NCBI GenBank assembly: GCA_946480345.1
Contig: CAMLJR010000157.1
Location: forward strand, 1-6,140
Origin: an uncultured Spongiibacteraceae bacterium
GTDB taxonomy: Bacteria; Pseudomonadota; Gammaproteobacteria; Pseudomonadales; CAMLJR01
DNA length: 6,140 nt
Direction: 5' to 3'
How positions within the stretch are numbered: the stretch's first letter is position 1; each line of letters begins with the position of its first letter. The notes under the pieces were generated by a model. That model was not told where the DNA came from. It saw nothing but the letters and a program-made list of their open reading frames with translations, and searched no databases. Shown here piece by piece: positions 1-5,787 of this stretch. The translations under genes were made by a program, and so were the position numbers.

Positions 1-943
1 CGTCTTTCTGTTTTGGATCGGACTCGGCGACCAGCAGCGTGAGTGCGGCCAGGCCCGTATCGTTAATGATGGGATCACCGTTACGGCGGAACAATCTGCC
101 ATTGCGATGCAGAAAGTCCACAAATAAAAAAGCGCCACTGCGTTTGTTGCCGTCGGTGAATGGATGATTCTTTACGACGAAGTACAGCAGATGCGCGGCC
201 TTGCTTTCAATCGTGGGATATACGGCGGTGCCGAACGCCGTTTGATCAAGGTTGCCCAACAACGCGGCCAAACCGTCATCGCGCGGTCGCGCGAATAGAT
301 CTGTCGCTTCACCGCGTGTCATCAATAACTGCTTCAGGTCGCGCAATGCAGAGCGGGCTTCGGTCTCGGTTGGCAGCGTGCCACCTTCTTGTCCGCCGGG
401 TTCACTCAGCATGCCTTCGTCATAGCGTTGCAGCCACAAGAAGGTTTGCGTGTAGCGGCTGACGATTTCCACCAGACCGCTGCCTGCATCTCGGGTTAAC
501 TCCGGCGATTGCGCGGTTTTGCGGATCAGTGCGAGTGCCTGTTCGAGCTCAACGGCATTTTGTTCGAAGCGGGCGCGATTGAGCGTGTAGCCCTGCACGA
601 GGTGTTGGCGTAGGACATTGGTGGCCCATTGCCGAAAACGGGTTCCCTGCAGGGATTTCACTCGATAGCCCACAGAGATAACGACGTCGAGATTGTAGTG
701 ACTCACCTGATATGTTTTTCCGTCCTCTGCAGTATGTGCAAAATTTGCACGTACTGAATTCTCATCCAATTCCCGCTCCGCAAAAATATTGCGGAGGTGT
801 TTGGTTATGACCGAGCGCTCACGCCCGAACAACTCGCTCATCTGTTCCTGTCGAAGCCACACTGTTTCACGGTCGAGTCTGACATCCAAATGGACCGAGC
901 CATCCGCACTTTGAAATATCTGGATCTTGTTTGCTTCTGTCAT
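1..943 (-). CDS. RhuM-Fic/Doc fusion protein, partial at window edge
   Basis: The minus strand reads open from ATG at 943 to the left edge, giving 314 residues without a stop; the C-terminus lies outside the window. Residues about 5-125 match the RhuM virulence-protein family: an HTH-like stretch (WLRQEQMSELFGRERSVITK, residues 29-48), then ELDENSV, an SHYNLDVVISVGYRV segment and FRQWATNVLRQHL. Residues about 195-314 form a Fic/Doc domain with a flap-like segment (AFGTAVYPTIE, 237-247) and the motif HPFTDGNKRSGA (260-271), with catalytic His260. Fic enzymes move AMP or other phosphate-containing groups onto protein hydroxyls. Lys267 stands where AMP-transferring Fic proteins usually have Gly, and the final motif Arg is Ala271; both are Doc-like. 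It lies 55 bases downstream of hemL on the same strand and has a strong GGAGGA site. No separate antitoxin gene is visible, though one could lie beyond the edge. The family call is firm; target and biological role are unknown. Confidence 0.9.
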   Translation of the reverse strand, partial: MTEANKIQIFQSADGSVHLDVRLDRETVWLRQEQMSELFGRERSVITKHLRNIFAERELDENSVRANFAHTAEDGKTYQVSHYNLDVVISVGYRVKSLQGTRFRQWATNVLRQHLVQGYTLNRARFEQNAVELEQALALIRKTAQSPELTRDAGSGLVEIVSRYTQTFLWLQRYDEGMLSEPGGQEGGTLPTETEARSALRDLKQLLMTRGEATDLFARPRDDGLAALLGNLDQTAFGTAVYPTIESKAAHLLYFVVKNHPFTDGNKRSGAFLFVDFLHRNGRLFRRNGDPIINDTGLAALTLLVAESDPKQKD

Positions 944-945
944 AA

Positions 946-965
946 GTAATTCCTCCGTGAATTAC
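946..965. repeat. Perfect 7-bp inverted repeat over the RhuM-Fic ribosome-binding site
   Basis: GTAATTC (946-952) and GAATTAC (959-965) are exact reverse complements separated by six bases. In the minus-strand transcript this could fold as a hairpin with GGAG of the Shine-Dalgarno mostly in the loop. As DNA it resembles an operator dyad two bases upstream of the start codon. The symmetry is seen directly; a regulatory role, possibly through the HTH-like RhuM part, is inference. Confidence 0.5.
951..956 (-). promoter_or_regulatory. Shine-Dalgarno site of the RhuM-Fic gene
   Basis: The minus strand reads GGAGGA followed by seven bases and ATG at 943. This strong site fixes the start. It overlaps the right half of a perfect dyad (946-965), so its access to ribosomes or its transcription may be controlled. 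Confidence 0.8.
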
Positions 966-998
966 GAAGTCGTTCGGAAAATAAAGCCGGTTTACAAA

Positions 999-2297
999 TC
1001 ACAATTGCCCAAGTACACGCTCGGCAGCGGCGACTGTAAAAGCAATATCGTCGGCGCTGTGCATCGACGATAAAAACCCTGCTTCGTATGATGCGGGCGC
1101 GAGATAAACGCCTTCATTCAGCATGCCGTGGAAAAATTGATTGAAGCGCGGAATATTGCACGCCATCACCTGTTGATAATTAGTCACCGATGTTTCCGCG
1201 GTGGCATCGTCAGATAAGAAGAATGCGCCGAACATCGAGCCGACATGATTGGTGGTAAATGGCACGCCGGCTTTTTCCGCCGCCTTGCGCAAACCGTGCG
1301 CGAGCACATCGGTTTTATGAAATAGCTCTGAGTAAAACCCCGGTTCCGAAATAATATCGAGTGTGGCGAGACCGGCGGCCATCGCAATCGGATTACCCGA
1401 CAATGTACCGGCCTGATAGACCGGACCGAGCGGTGCGATTTTTTCCATGATCGAACGCTTGCCGCCAAACGCGCCGACGGGCATGCCGCCGCCGATGACT
1501 TTGCCGAGCGTGGTCAGATCGGCTTCGATGTTGTAATAACCTTGCGCACCTTGCAGGCCGAGACGAAAACCTGTCATCACTTCATCGAAAATTAAAACCG
1601 CGCCGTAACGCGTGCATTGCTCGCGCAGTGTTTCGAGAAAGCCGGGTTGCGGAGGAATGCAATTCATATTTCCCGCAACGGGCTCGACGATAACGCAGGC
1701 GATTTGATCGCCGATTTTTTCGAACGCGGCTTTAACGCTTTCGCTGTCGTTGTAGCTCAGCGTGATCGTGTGATCGGCGAGCGCGGCCGGTACTCCGGGC
1801 GAACTCGGCACGCCGAAAGTCAGCGCACCGGAGCCGGCTTTTACCAGCAGCGAATCGGAATGACCGTGATAACAGCCTTCGAATTTAACGATTTTGTCGC
1901 GACCGGTATAACCGCGCGCCAGACGAATCGCGCTCATCGTCGCTTCGGTGCCTGAGCTGACCATACGCACCAAATCCATATTCGGCATGATCTCGCACAC
2001 GCGCCGCGCCAGTTCGATTTCGATTTCCGTCGGTGCGCCGAAACTGAGGCCATCGACGAGTCTGTCGCTGACCGCACGCAATACGGCGGGATGCGAATGG
2101 CCTGCAATCATCGGTCCCCACGACAAGACGTAATCGATGTAGCGATTGCGGTCGGCATCGAACAGATACGGCCCGGCCGCACGTTCGATAAAAATCGGCG
2201 TGCCGCCGACGGCTTTGAACGCACGCACCGGCGAATTAACGCCGCCGGGAATGTACTGCTGCGCAAGTTGAAATAATTCGGTCGAGCGGGAAGGCAT
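999..2297 (-). CDS. hemL: Glutamate-1-semialdehyde 2,1-aminomutase
   Basis: This 432-residue protein has the usual length for HemL, a cytosolic, PLP-dependent class III aminotransferase-fold enzyme. It converts glutamate-1-semialdehyde to 5-aminolevulinate, the last C5-pathway step before porphobilinogen. Visible landmarks are the N-terminal [12 protein letters not shown] (16-27), [26 protein letters not shown] (114-133), the CYHGHSD segment (142-148), [10 protein letters not shown] with Asp238 expected to contact the PLP ring nitrogen, and [19 protein letters not shown] with Lys266 as the Schiff-base lysine. Near the C-terminus come [19 protein letters not shown] and [12 protein letters not shown]. 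The ATG at 2297 gives the standard N-terminus (PSRSTELF). The ribosome-binding site is weak (GAGAA). In Pseudomonas hemL follows thiD-thiE; here a SUMF1-like gene precedes it. The protein looks complete and functional. Confidence 0.98.
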   Translation of the reverse strand: MPSRSTELFQLAQQYIPGGVNSPVRAFKAVGGTPIFIERAAGPYLFDADRNRYIDYVLSWGPMIAGHSHPAVLRAVSDRLVDGLSFGAPTEIEIELARRVCEIMPNMDLVRMVSSGTEATMSAIRLARGYTGRDKIVKFEGCYHGHSDSLLVKAGSGALTFGVPSSPGVPAALADHTITLSYNDSESVKAAFEKIGDQIACVIVEPVAGNMNCIPPQPGFLETLREQCTRYGAVLIFDEVMTGFRLGLQGAQGYYNIEADLTTLGKVIGGGMPVGAFGGKRSIMEKIAPLGPVYQAGTLSGNPIAMAAGLATLDIISEPGFYSELFHKTDVLAHGLRKAAEKAGVPFTTNHVGSMFGAFFLSDDATAETSVTNYQQVMACNIPRFNQFFHGMLNEGVYLAPASYEAGFLSSMHSADDIAFTVAAAERVLGQL

Positions 2298-2310
2298 GTG
2301 AAATTCTCGC

Positions 2311-2337
2311 GGAAAGAAAACGGATGAAATTATCCGC
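2311..2337 (-). terminator. Weak intrinsic-terminator-like hairpin upstream of hemL
   Basis: On the minus strand CGGAT and ATCCG pair around a six-base loop (arms 2332-2336 and 2321-2325), with one more possible G-U pair, followed by TTTTCTTTCC. It could end transcripts from the SUMF1-like gene, about 70 bases past its stop. The stem is short and it overlaps the possible hemL -10 element, so the two readings compete. Confidence 0.28.
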
Positions 2338-2358
2338 AGTAATAGGCATCAGTGCCAG
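2329..2358 (-). promoter_or_regulatory. Possible sigma70 promoter for hemL
   Basis: On the minus strand a -35-like CTGGCA (2353-2358, four of six to TTGACA) lies 18 bases from a -10-like GATAAT (2329-2334, five of six to TATAAT). This would give a hemL leader of roughly 25 bases. It lies in the 110-base gap upstream of hemL, the largest gap in the minus-strand run, where an internal promoter is most likely. This is a motif match by eye only. Confidence 0.33.
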
Positions 2359-2369
2359 CTTACGGCACT
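2351..2369. repeat. 6-bp inverted repeat over the hemL promoter region
   Basis: AGTGCC (2351-2356) and GGCACT (2364-2369) are exact reverse complements around a seven-base spacer. One arm overlaps the candidate -35 element of hemL, so it could be an operator. No T-run follows on the minus strand, so it is a poor terminator for the upstream gene. Confidence 0.35.
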
Positions 2370-2407
2370 TATTCGTGGCTCTGCGCCGTTCAGGGAAGTG
2401 CCTGGTG

Positions 2408-3136
2408 TTAAAAATCCTGCGCTAGTCGAAAGCCGACACTCATGTAGCGAAAATCTGCGAGGTTGCCGTCGCGCGCATCAATGCGCAGTGCTCTCGGAGA
2501 ATCGCTCCAGCTCCCGCCTCGAATCACGCGCGATTTACATTCGCCCGCGCTGCTGGCTGGCGGCGTATTCGCAGAACTCTCTACGAAACAATCCTGCATC
2601 CATTGCGCTACGTTGCCGCTCATGTCGAACAGTCCCCACGGGTTGGCAGTGAAAGTGCCGACTGCCGATGTGCTGTCGCCATCCCACGCATTGCCGCAGT
2701 CGTTGCAGGTGGCATTGGCTTTACCGATATCGTCGCCCCAGTAATAGGCCGTTTTAGTACCGGCGCGCGCGGCGTATTCCCATTCGGCTTCGGTCGGCAG
2801 GCGATAGCGCTGCCCGGATTTTTTATTGAGCCAATCGATATAGGCCTGTGCATCATTCCAGCTCACATTGACCACCGGGTGGTTGTCGTTTTGTGCGAAG
2901 CGGGGTTTTCGCCAACCTTTGCCAGCGTCGTAATTCGTTTCCTCGATAAATTGCGCGAATTCGCTGCGCATTACCGGGTGTTTCGCCAGCTTGAACGATT
3001 TGATTTGATGGTCCGGTTTTGCGCCATCGATCTGAATCGAGCCGCTCGGAATGGTAAGCATGTCATCGGCATGTGCGAATGGCATTGCAACAAGAACTAC
3101 AGCTAAAAACAGCGGGGGGAGAGTGCGACGAATCAA
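2408..3136 (-). CDS. Exported formylglycine-generating-enzyme-fold (SUMF1/FGE-sulfatase domain) protein
   Basis: This 242-residue protein starts with an apparent Sec signal peptide (RR at 3-4, hydrophobic 8-20, likely cleavage after AHA at 21-23), so the mature part should be periplasmic. The rest is an FGE-sulfatase domain: HPVVNVSWNDAQAYIDWLN (86-104), RYRLPTEAEWEYAARAGT (110-127), NPWGLFDMSGNVAQWMQD (165-182), RVIRGGSWSDSPR (203-215) and the terminal GFRLAQDF. True FGE has an active-site cysteine pair after RGGS. Here the segment is RGGSWSDSPRALRIDARDG with no Cys, so sulfatase formylglycine formation is unlikely. Four cysteines (144, 147, 183, 200) could form two disulphides; Cys144/147 are in a CNDCGNAWD motif seen in a bacterial SUMF1 subfamily. 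The start is TTG, chosen because AGGAAG lies six bases upstream and because the next Met (18) would destroy the signal peptide. It lies 35 bases after thiD and is probably co-transcribed with it. Specific function unknown. Confidence 0.9.
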   Translation of the reverse strand: MIRRTLPPLFLAVVLVAMPFAHADDMLTIPSGSIQIDGAKPDHQIKSFKLAKHPVMRSEFAQFIEETNYDAGKGWRKPRFAQNDNHPVVNVSWNDAQAYIDWLNKKSGQRYRLPTEAEWEYAARAGTKTAYYWGDDIGKANATCNDCGNAWDGDSTSAVGTFTANPWGLFDMSGNVAQWMQDCFVESSANTPPASSAGECKSRVIRGGSWSDSPRALRIDARDGNLADFRYMSVGFRLAQDF

Positions 3137-3142
3137 GTTTTT

Positions 3143-3148
3143 CTTCCT
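3143..3148 (-). promoter_or_regulatory. Shine-Dalgarno deciding a TTG start
   Basis: The minus strand reads AGGAAG, six bases (AAAAAC), then TTG at 3136. This spacing supports the rare TTG start and the complete signal peptide of the SUMF1-like protein. Confidence 0.65.
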
Positions 3149-3149
3149 G

Positions 3150-3192
3150 TTATTTACGACGCCAAAACAATTTATTTACGACACCAAAACAA
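3150..3192. repeat. 22-base tandem duplication of the thiD 3' end
   Basis: Positions 3150-3170 and 3172-3192 are 21-base copies differing at one base (G at 3161, A at 3183), separated by one T, so the period is 22. On the minus strand the inner copy encodes the last thiD residues LFWCRK and TAA. The outer copy repeats them after the stop (LFWRRK and another TAA in its own frame). It looks like a recent slippage or tandem duplication and fills most of the thiD to SUMF1-like gap. Confidence 0.85.
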
Positions 3193-3945
3193 GCGATCCG
3201 GAATCAATCCGCCCATGCCTACACGTCGTGCTTGCGCCAGCGCTTGCCACGTGAACTGCTGGCCCTGTTGCAAGGCTTCGAGAAGATCGAAACCATGTGC
3301 AAGATACGCGCTGATTGCCGCAGATAACGTGCTGCCTGCGCCGTGAAAACGATCGGAAAGCGCTTCGCGCGAATATTCTTTGTCGACGCCGCGAAGTGAA
3401 AATAATCGATTGATGACTTTGTTCTGCGATTTTGCGGCAACGGTGACGAGAATTTGCTCGCAACCGAATTCCAATAATTCCTGCACGCTGGCGCCCATGC
3501 TGTCGCCGCAGCTCGACAACTTGTGAATATGTTCGGGGCTGAGAATCGTCAATGTGGCACGCGGCATGAGCAACATACGCACGGCTGCGTCGACGTCGCC
3601 GTCGTCGGCGCCGTGATACAGCACCGGATCTAACACTACCGGTATGTCGCGGTACTCGCCGAGAATCGTATGGATCGCTTCGGCCTGCGCGACGGTGGCT
3701 ACATCGCCGATTTTGATCGCGGTTACCACGCTGTCTTCGAGCGCGGCGCGAATTTGTTCGATCAGTACCGCCGTGCCGGTGCTGTGGCGGTCTTTCACGT
3801 TTTGCGTATCGCGCACGTTCAGCGCGGTGATCGCCGACACGCAGTGACAACCGAGGCTATTCGCCGCCTCTACATCCGCGACGATACCGGCGCCGCCGCT
3901 GGGATCGTGGCTGTTGATGGTGAGCAATATCGGATGCTTATCCAT
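3172..3945 (-). CDS. thiD: Hydroxymethylpyrimidine/phosphomethylpyrimidine kinase
   Basis: ThiD phosphorylates HMP and then HMP-P to give HMP-PP, the pyrimidine half of thiamin, in the cytosol. The 257-residue product is a ribokinase-fold (PfkB/ThiD) protein: NSHDPSGGAGIVADVEA (11-27), SAITALNVRDT, AIKIGDV (76-82), IPVVLDPVLYHG, and the late anion-hole region DRFHGAGSTLSAAISAYLAHG (198-218). The tail QQFTWQALAQARRVGMGG (229-246) with PDRLFW matches the Pseudomonas-type ThiD. Ser205 replaces the Cys of the usual GTGCTL motif, and the usual TPN-E motif is SPEHIHKL (136-143), so activity may be altered. I chose ATG at 3945 because GGAG lies six bases upstream. The in-frame ATG at 3957 would add MELF and has no ribosome-binding site. 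No thiE is next to it. A -10-like TCTAAT occurs upstream near 3990, but without a good -35. Confidence 0.93.
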   Translation of the reverse strand: MDKHPILLTINSHDPSGGAGIVADVEAANSLGCHCVSAITALNVRDTQNVKDRHSTGTAVLIEQIRAALEDSVVTAIKIGDVATVAQAEAIHTILGEYRDIPVVLDPVLYHGADDGDVDAAVRMLLMPRATLTILSPEHIHKLSSCGDSMGASVQELLEFGCEQILVTVAAKSQNKVINRLFSLRGVDKEYSREALSDRFHGAGSTLSAAISAYLAHGFDLLEALQQGQQFTWQALAQARRVGMGGLIPDRLFWCRK

Positions 3946-3951
3946 AAATAA

Positions 3952-3955
3952 CTCC
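3952..3955 (-). promoter_or_regulatory. Shine-Dalgarno selecting the second ATG of thiD
   Basis: The minus strand reads GGAG, then TTATTT, then ATG at 3945. The GGAG overlaps the upstream ATG codon at 3957, so that ATG cannot use it. This supports the 257-residue start. Confidence 0.65.
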
Positions 3956-4039
3956 ATCGGCTGTTCGTTGTATTCGCTGAAGACGTTTTATTAGAGCGAC
4001 GGCATTGCAGACGTTTGCCGGTATTGCTTTTTAGCCGGT

Positions 4040-4459
4040 TCACCACGGCTTGACCACTGCCAGAATGACAATTGCGAACAGCAATAGTGCCGGCACTTCG
4101 TTGAACCAGCGGTAATACACGTGGCTGTGGCGAATATCGTCATGCGCGAATTGTTTGAGCAGTTTGCCGCAGTGTCCGTGATAACCGTACAGGAAAAAAA
4201 CCAGCAGTAGTTTGATCTGCAGCCAGCGCGCGTGCAGATAGTAATCGGGATTCTGTAGCACCATCGCAACGCCAAACACGAGTGCGAACAATGCGAAGGG
4301 CGAGGTGAAACGGTAGAGCTTGCGCTCCATGATTTTCAGGTGATCGCGGGTGGCTTGATCGGTCGCGAGCGCGTGATAGACAAAGAGTCGCGGCAGATAA
4401 AACAAACCCGCGAACCAGCAAACGATAGAGATCACGTGGAAGGCTTTAAGCCAGAGCAT
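4040..4459 (-). CDS. hemJ: Protoporphyrinogen IX oxidase HemJ, integral membrane protein
   Basis: HemJ (UPF0093/PF03653 family) oxidises protoporphyrinogen IX to protoporphyrin IX, the penultimate haem step, in the inner membrane. The 139-residue product begins MLWLKAFHVISIVCWFAGLF and continues YLPRLFVYHA, both strong family signatures. It also has KIMERKLYRF (42-51), RWLQIKLLL (78-86) and YYRWFNEVPALLLF (115-128), and ends VVKPW. Hydrophobic segments lie at about 5-28, 51-69, 79-95 and 121-137, so four membrane helices are expected. His8 and Lys83 probably correspond to the conserved His and Lys reported as important in cyanobacterial HemJ. I chose ATG 4459 as the family-typical start. A TTG at 4486 would add nine residues, has no ribosome-binding site, and would fall at the predicted transcript start. 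The gene is divergent from argC. hemL, another haem gene, lies about 1.7 kb downstream on the same strand. Confidence 0.95.
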   Translation of the reverse strand: MLWLKAFHVISIVCWFAGLFYLPRLFVYHALATDQATRDHLKIMERKLYRFTSPFALFALVFGVAMVLQNPDYYLHARWLQIKLLLVFFLYGYHGHCGKLLKQFAHDDIRHSHVYYRWFNEVPALLLFAIVILAVVKPW

Positions 4460-4478
4460 GAGGTTGTCTCGCCCAGTG

Positions 4479-4493
4479 GAATGCAACGCATTC
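4479..4493. repeat. Inverted repeat at the hemJ promoter
   Basis: GAATGC (4479-4484) and GCATTC (4488-4493) are perfect reverse complements around AAC. The dyad overlaps the candidate hemJ -10 and predicted start point, 19 bases upstream of the hemJ ATG. It could be an operator or a short 5' hairpin. The symmetry is direct; the function is inference. Confidence 0.4.
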
Positions 4494-4516
4494 TAGTCGA
4501 TCGGGGCGGGCTGCAA
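4490..4516 (-). promoter_or_regulatory. Possible sigma70 promoter for hemJ
   Basis: The minus strand has a -10-like TAGAAT (4490-4495, five of six) with TTGCAG (4511-4516) 15 bases upstream. The spacing is short and the -35 is weak. It lies in the divergent hemJ-argC region, where a promoter must exist for hemJ, and would give a leader of about 24 bases before ATG 4459. Confidence 0.33.
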
Positions 4517-4633
4517 TCGAGAGAGATTTTCGTGCTGGCGGCATAACCGATGTTTCCGCTGCCTGGATCGACGCGATGTTTTATCATGACTGCCCCGTCG
4601 CGACTGGCGGGAAAATTATTGCAGATAGATTTC

Positions 4634-4639
4634 AGAGGA
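4634..4639 (+). promoter_or_regulatory. Shine-Dalgarno selecting the GTG start of argC
   Basis: AGAGGA at 4634-4639 lies seven bases before GTG 4647 but only one base before the in-frame TTG at 4641. The spacing therefore picks GTG. A clear argC promoter was not found; TATCAT at 4572-4577 resembles a -10 but has no good -35. Confidence 0.7.
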
Positions 4640-4646
4640 TTTGGTC

Positions 4647-5684
4647 GTGATCAAAGTCGGTATTGTCGGCGGCACCGGATACACCGGCGTCGAGTTGTTA
4701 CGCCTTCTGTCGAAGCACCCGCAGGTCGAATTGGTCGCGATAACGTCGCGCTCCGAGGCCGGTCAGGCGGTGGCGGATATGTACCCGAACCTGCGCGGCC
4801 ATGTCGATCTGCGCTTCACGGTGCCCGATCACGATCAACTCGCCAGCTGCGATGTCGTGTTCTTCGCGACGCCGCATAACGTCGCGATGCAGACCGTGCC
4901 CGATCTGATCAAGCGCGGCGTGCGCATCGTCGATCTGTCGGCCGACTTTCGTATCCGCGATGCGGAGCTGTGGTCGAGCTGGTATCACGAAAAACACATC
5001 GCCCCCGATCTGCTGAAACAGGCGGTTTACGGCCTGCCCGAAGTAAATCGCGAGAAGATTCACGAAGCGCAATTGGTCGCGGCAGCCGGCTGTTATCCGA
5101 CCTCGGTGCAGCTCGGCTTTCTGCCGCTGCTCGAAAACGGTTGGGTCGATCGCTCGCGGCTGATCGCCAACTCTGCGTCGGGCGTCAGCGGCGCCGGCCG
5201 CCAGGCCAAAATCGACAATCTATTTTCCGAACTCAACGACAGCTTTAAAGCGTATGGTGTGGCCGGCCACCGCCACCTGCCCGAAATCGAACAGGGCTTG
5301 GCCGATATCGCCGCAGGGCCTGTGCAGCTGACGTTCGTGCCGCATCTGCTGCCGACCGTGCGCGGCATTCATTCGACGCTGTACGCGGAACTGACCACCG
5401 AGGTGCCGCTCGAAGTGATCCAGGCGACGTACGAGCAGCGCTACGAAAGCGAACCGTTCGTCGATGTATTGCCGGCAGGGAGTCATCCGCAGACGCGCAG
5501 CGTCAAAGGCTCGAACATGTGTCGCATCGCGATCCATCGGCCGCAAGGGCGCAACACTGTCGTCGTGCTGGCCGCGATCGACAATCTGGTCAAAGGCGCT
5601 TCCGGCCAAGCGGTGCAGTGCATGAACATCATGTTCGGCTTCCCGGAAGAGCAGGGGCTCGATATCGTCGCCTTGTTGCCTTAA
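4647..5684 (+). CDS. argC: N-acetyl-gamma-glutamyl-phosphate reductase
   Basis: ArgC reduces N-acetylglutamyl-5-phosphate with NADPH to N-acetylglutamate semialdehyde, the third step of arginine synthesis, in the cytosol. The 345-residue product is of typical bacterial type-1 length. It has an NADP-binding Rossmann start ([18 protein letters not shown], 4-21), [19 protein letters not shown] (33-51), [22 protein letters not shown] (95-105), the catalytic [13 protein letters not shown] (145-157) with Cys149, [12 protein letters not shown] (175-186), [13 protein letters not shown] with catalytic-region His208, and [15 protein letters not shown] (230-244). It ends [30 protein letters not shown]. 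The start is GTG, judged from the Shine-Dalgarno spacing and the family N-terminus ([11 protein letters not shown]). It is divergent from hemJ and 103 bases upstream of erpA on the same strand. No defects seen. Confidence 0.98.
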   Translation: MIKVGIVGGTGYTGVELLRLLSKHPQVELVAITSRSEAGQAVADMYPNLRGHVDLRFTVPDHDQLASCDVVFFATPHNVAMQTVPDLIKRGVRIVDLSADFRIRDAELWSSWYHEKHIAPDLLKQAVYGLPEVNREKIHEAQLVAAAGCYPTSVQLGFLPLLENGWVDRSRLIANSASGVSGAGRQAKIDNLFSELNDSFKAYGVAGHRHLPEIEQGLADIAAGPVQLTFVPHLLPTVRGIHSTLYAELTTEVPLEVIQATYEQRYESEPFVDVLPAGSHPQTRSVKGSNMCRIAIHRPQGRNTVVVLAAIDNLVKGASGQAVQCMNIMFGFPEEQGLDIVALLP

Positions 5685-5709
5685 TGGTGACGGGGCCTTA
5701 GTGGTGAAC

Positions 5710-5731
5710 GGCGCCTTGAAGCCGAGGCGCC
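5710..5731 (+). terminator. GC-rich hairpin downstream of argC
   Basis: GGCGCCT (5710-5716) and AGGCGCC (5725-5731) form a perfect 7-bp stem with an eight-base loop, 25 bases after the argC stop. No T-run follows, so it is not a classic intrinsic terminator; it may be a pause, a 3'-end stabiliser or a processing hairpin. A second, weaker stem (GCCCG 5754-5758 with CGGGC 5766-5770) lies just upstream of erpA. Weak promoter-like bases (TTGAAG, TACAGT, 19-base spacing) overlap this gap. Nothing else is seen in 5685-5787. Confidence 0.35.
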
Positions 5732-5777
5732 TCGAACCCATACAGTAGAGTCAGCCCGGCCGTGTCGGGCGCGTGTT

Positions 5778-5782
5778 AGAGG
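5778..5782 (+). promoter_or_regulatory. Shine-Dalgarno of erpA
   Basis: AGAGG lies five bases before ATG 5788. It supports that start over the in-frame GTG at 5773, which would place this site inside the coding region. Confidence 0.65.
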
Positions 5783-5787
5783 TTGTT

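Noticed and set aside
160..462. 100-residue plus-strand open frame
   Set aside because: It lies antisense within the RhuM-Fic gene, whose minus-strand frame has clear family motifs. It has no recognisable domain.
2603..3106. 167-residue plus-strand open frame
   Set aside because: It is a shadow of the SUMF1-like gene on the other strand, which shows a signal peptide and family motifs.
3176..3850. 224-residue minus-strand open frame
   Set aside because: It is an alternative frame of thiD with Arg- and Ser-rich low-complexity translation, typical of an out-of-frame read.
4018..4038. Possible terminator after hemJ from two GCCGGT copies
   Set aside because: The copies are direct repeats. Only the CCGG core can pair, and no T-run follows on the minus strand.
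3991..4275. 94-residue minus-strand frame extending past the hemJ stop
   Set aside because: Most of it overlaps hemJ in another frame, and it has no family pattern or ribosome-binding site that I could see.
5220..5741. 173-residue minus-strand open frame
   Set aside because: It is antisense to the well-conserved argC.
5773..5787. GTG start for erpA five codons upstream
   Set aside because: The AGAGG site lies inside this extension at the right distance from ATG 5788.
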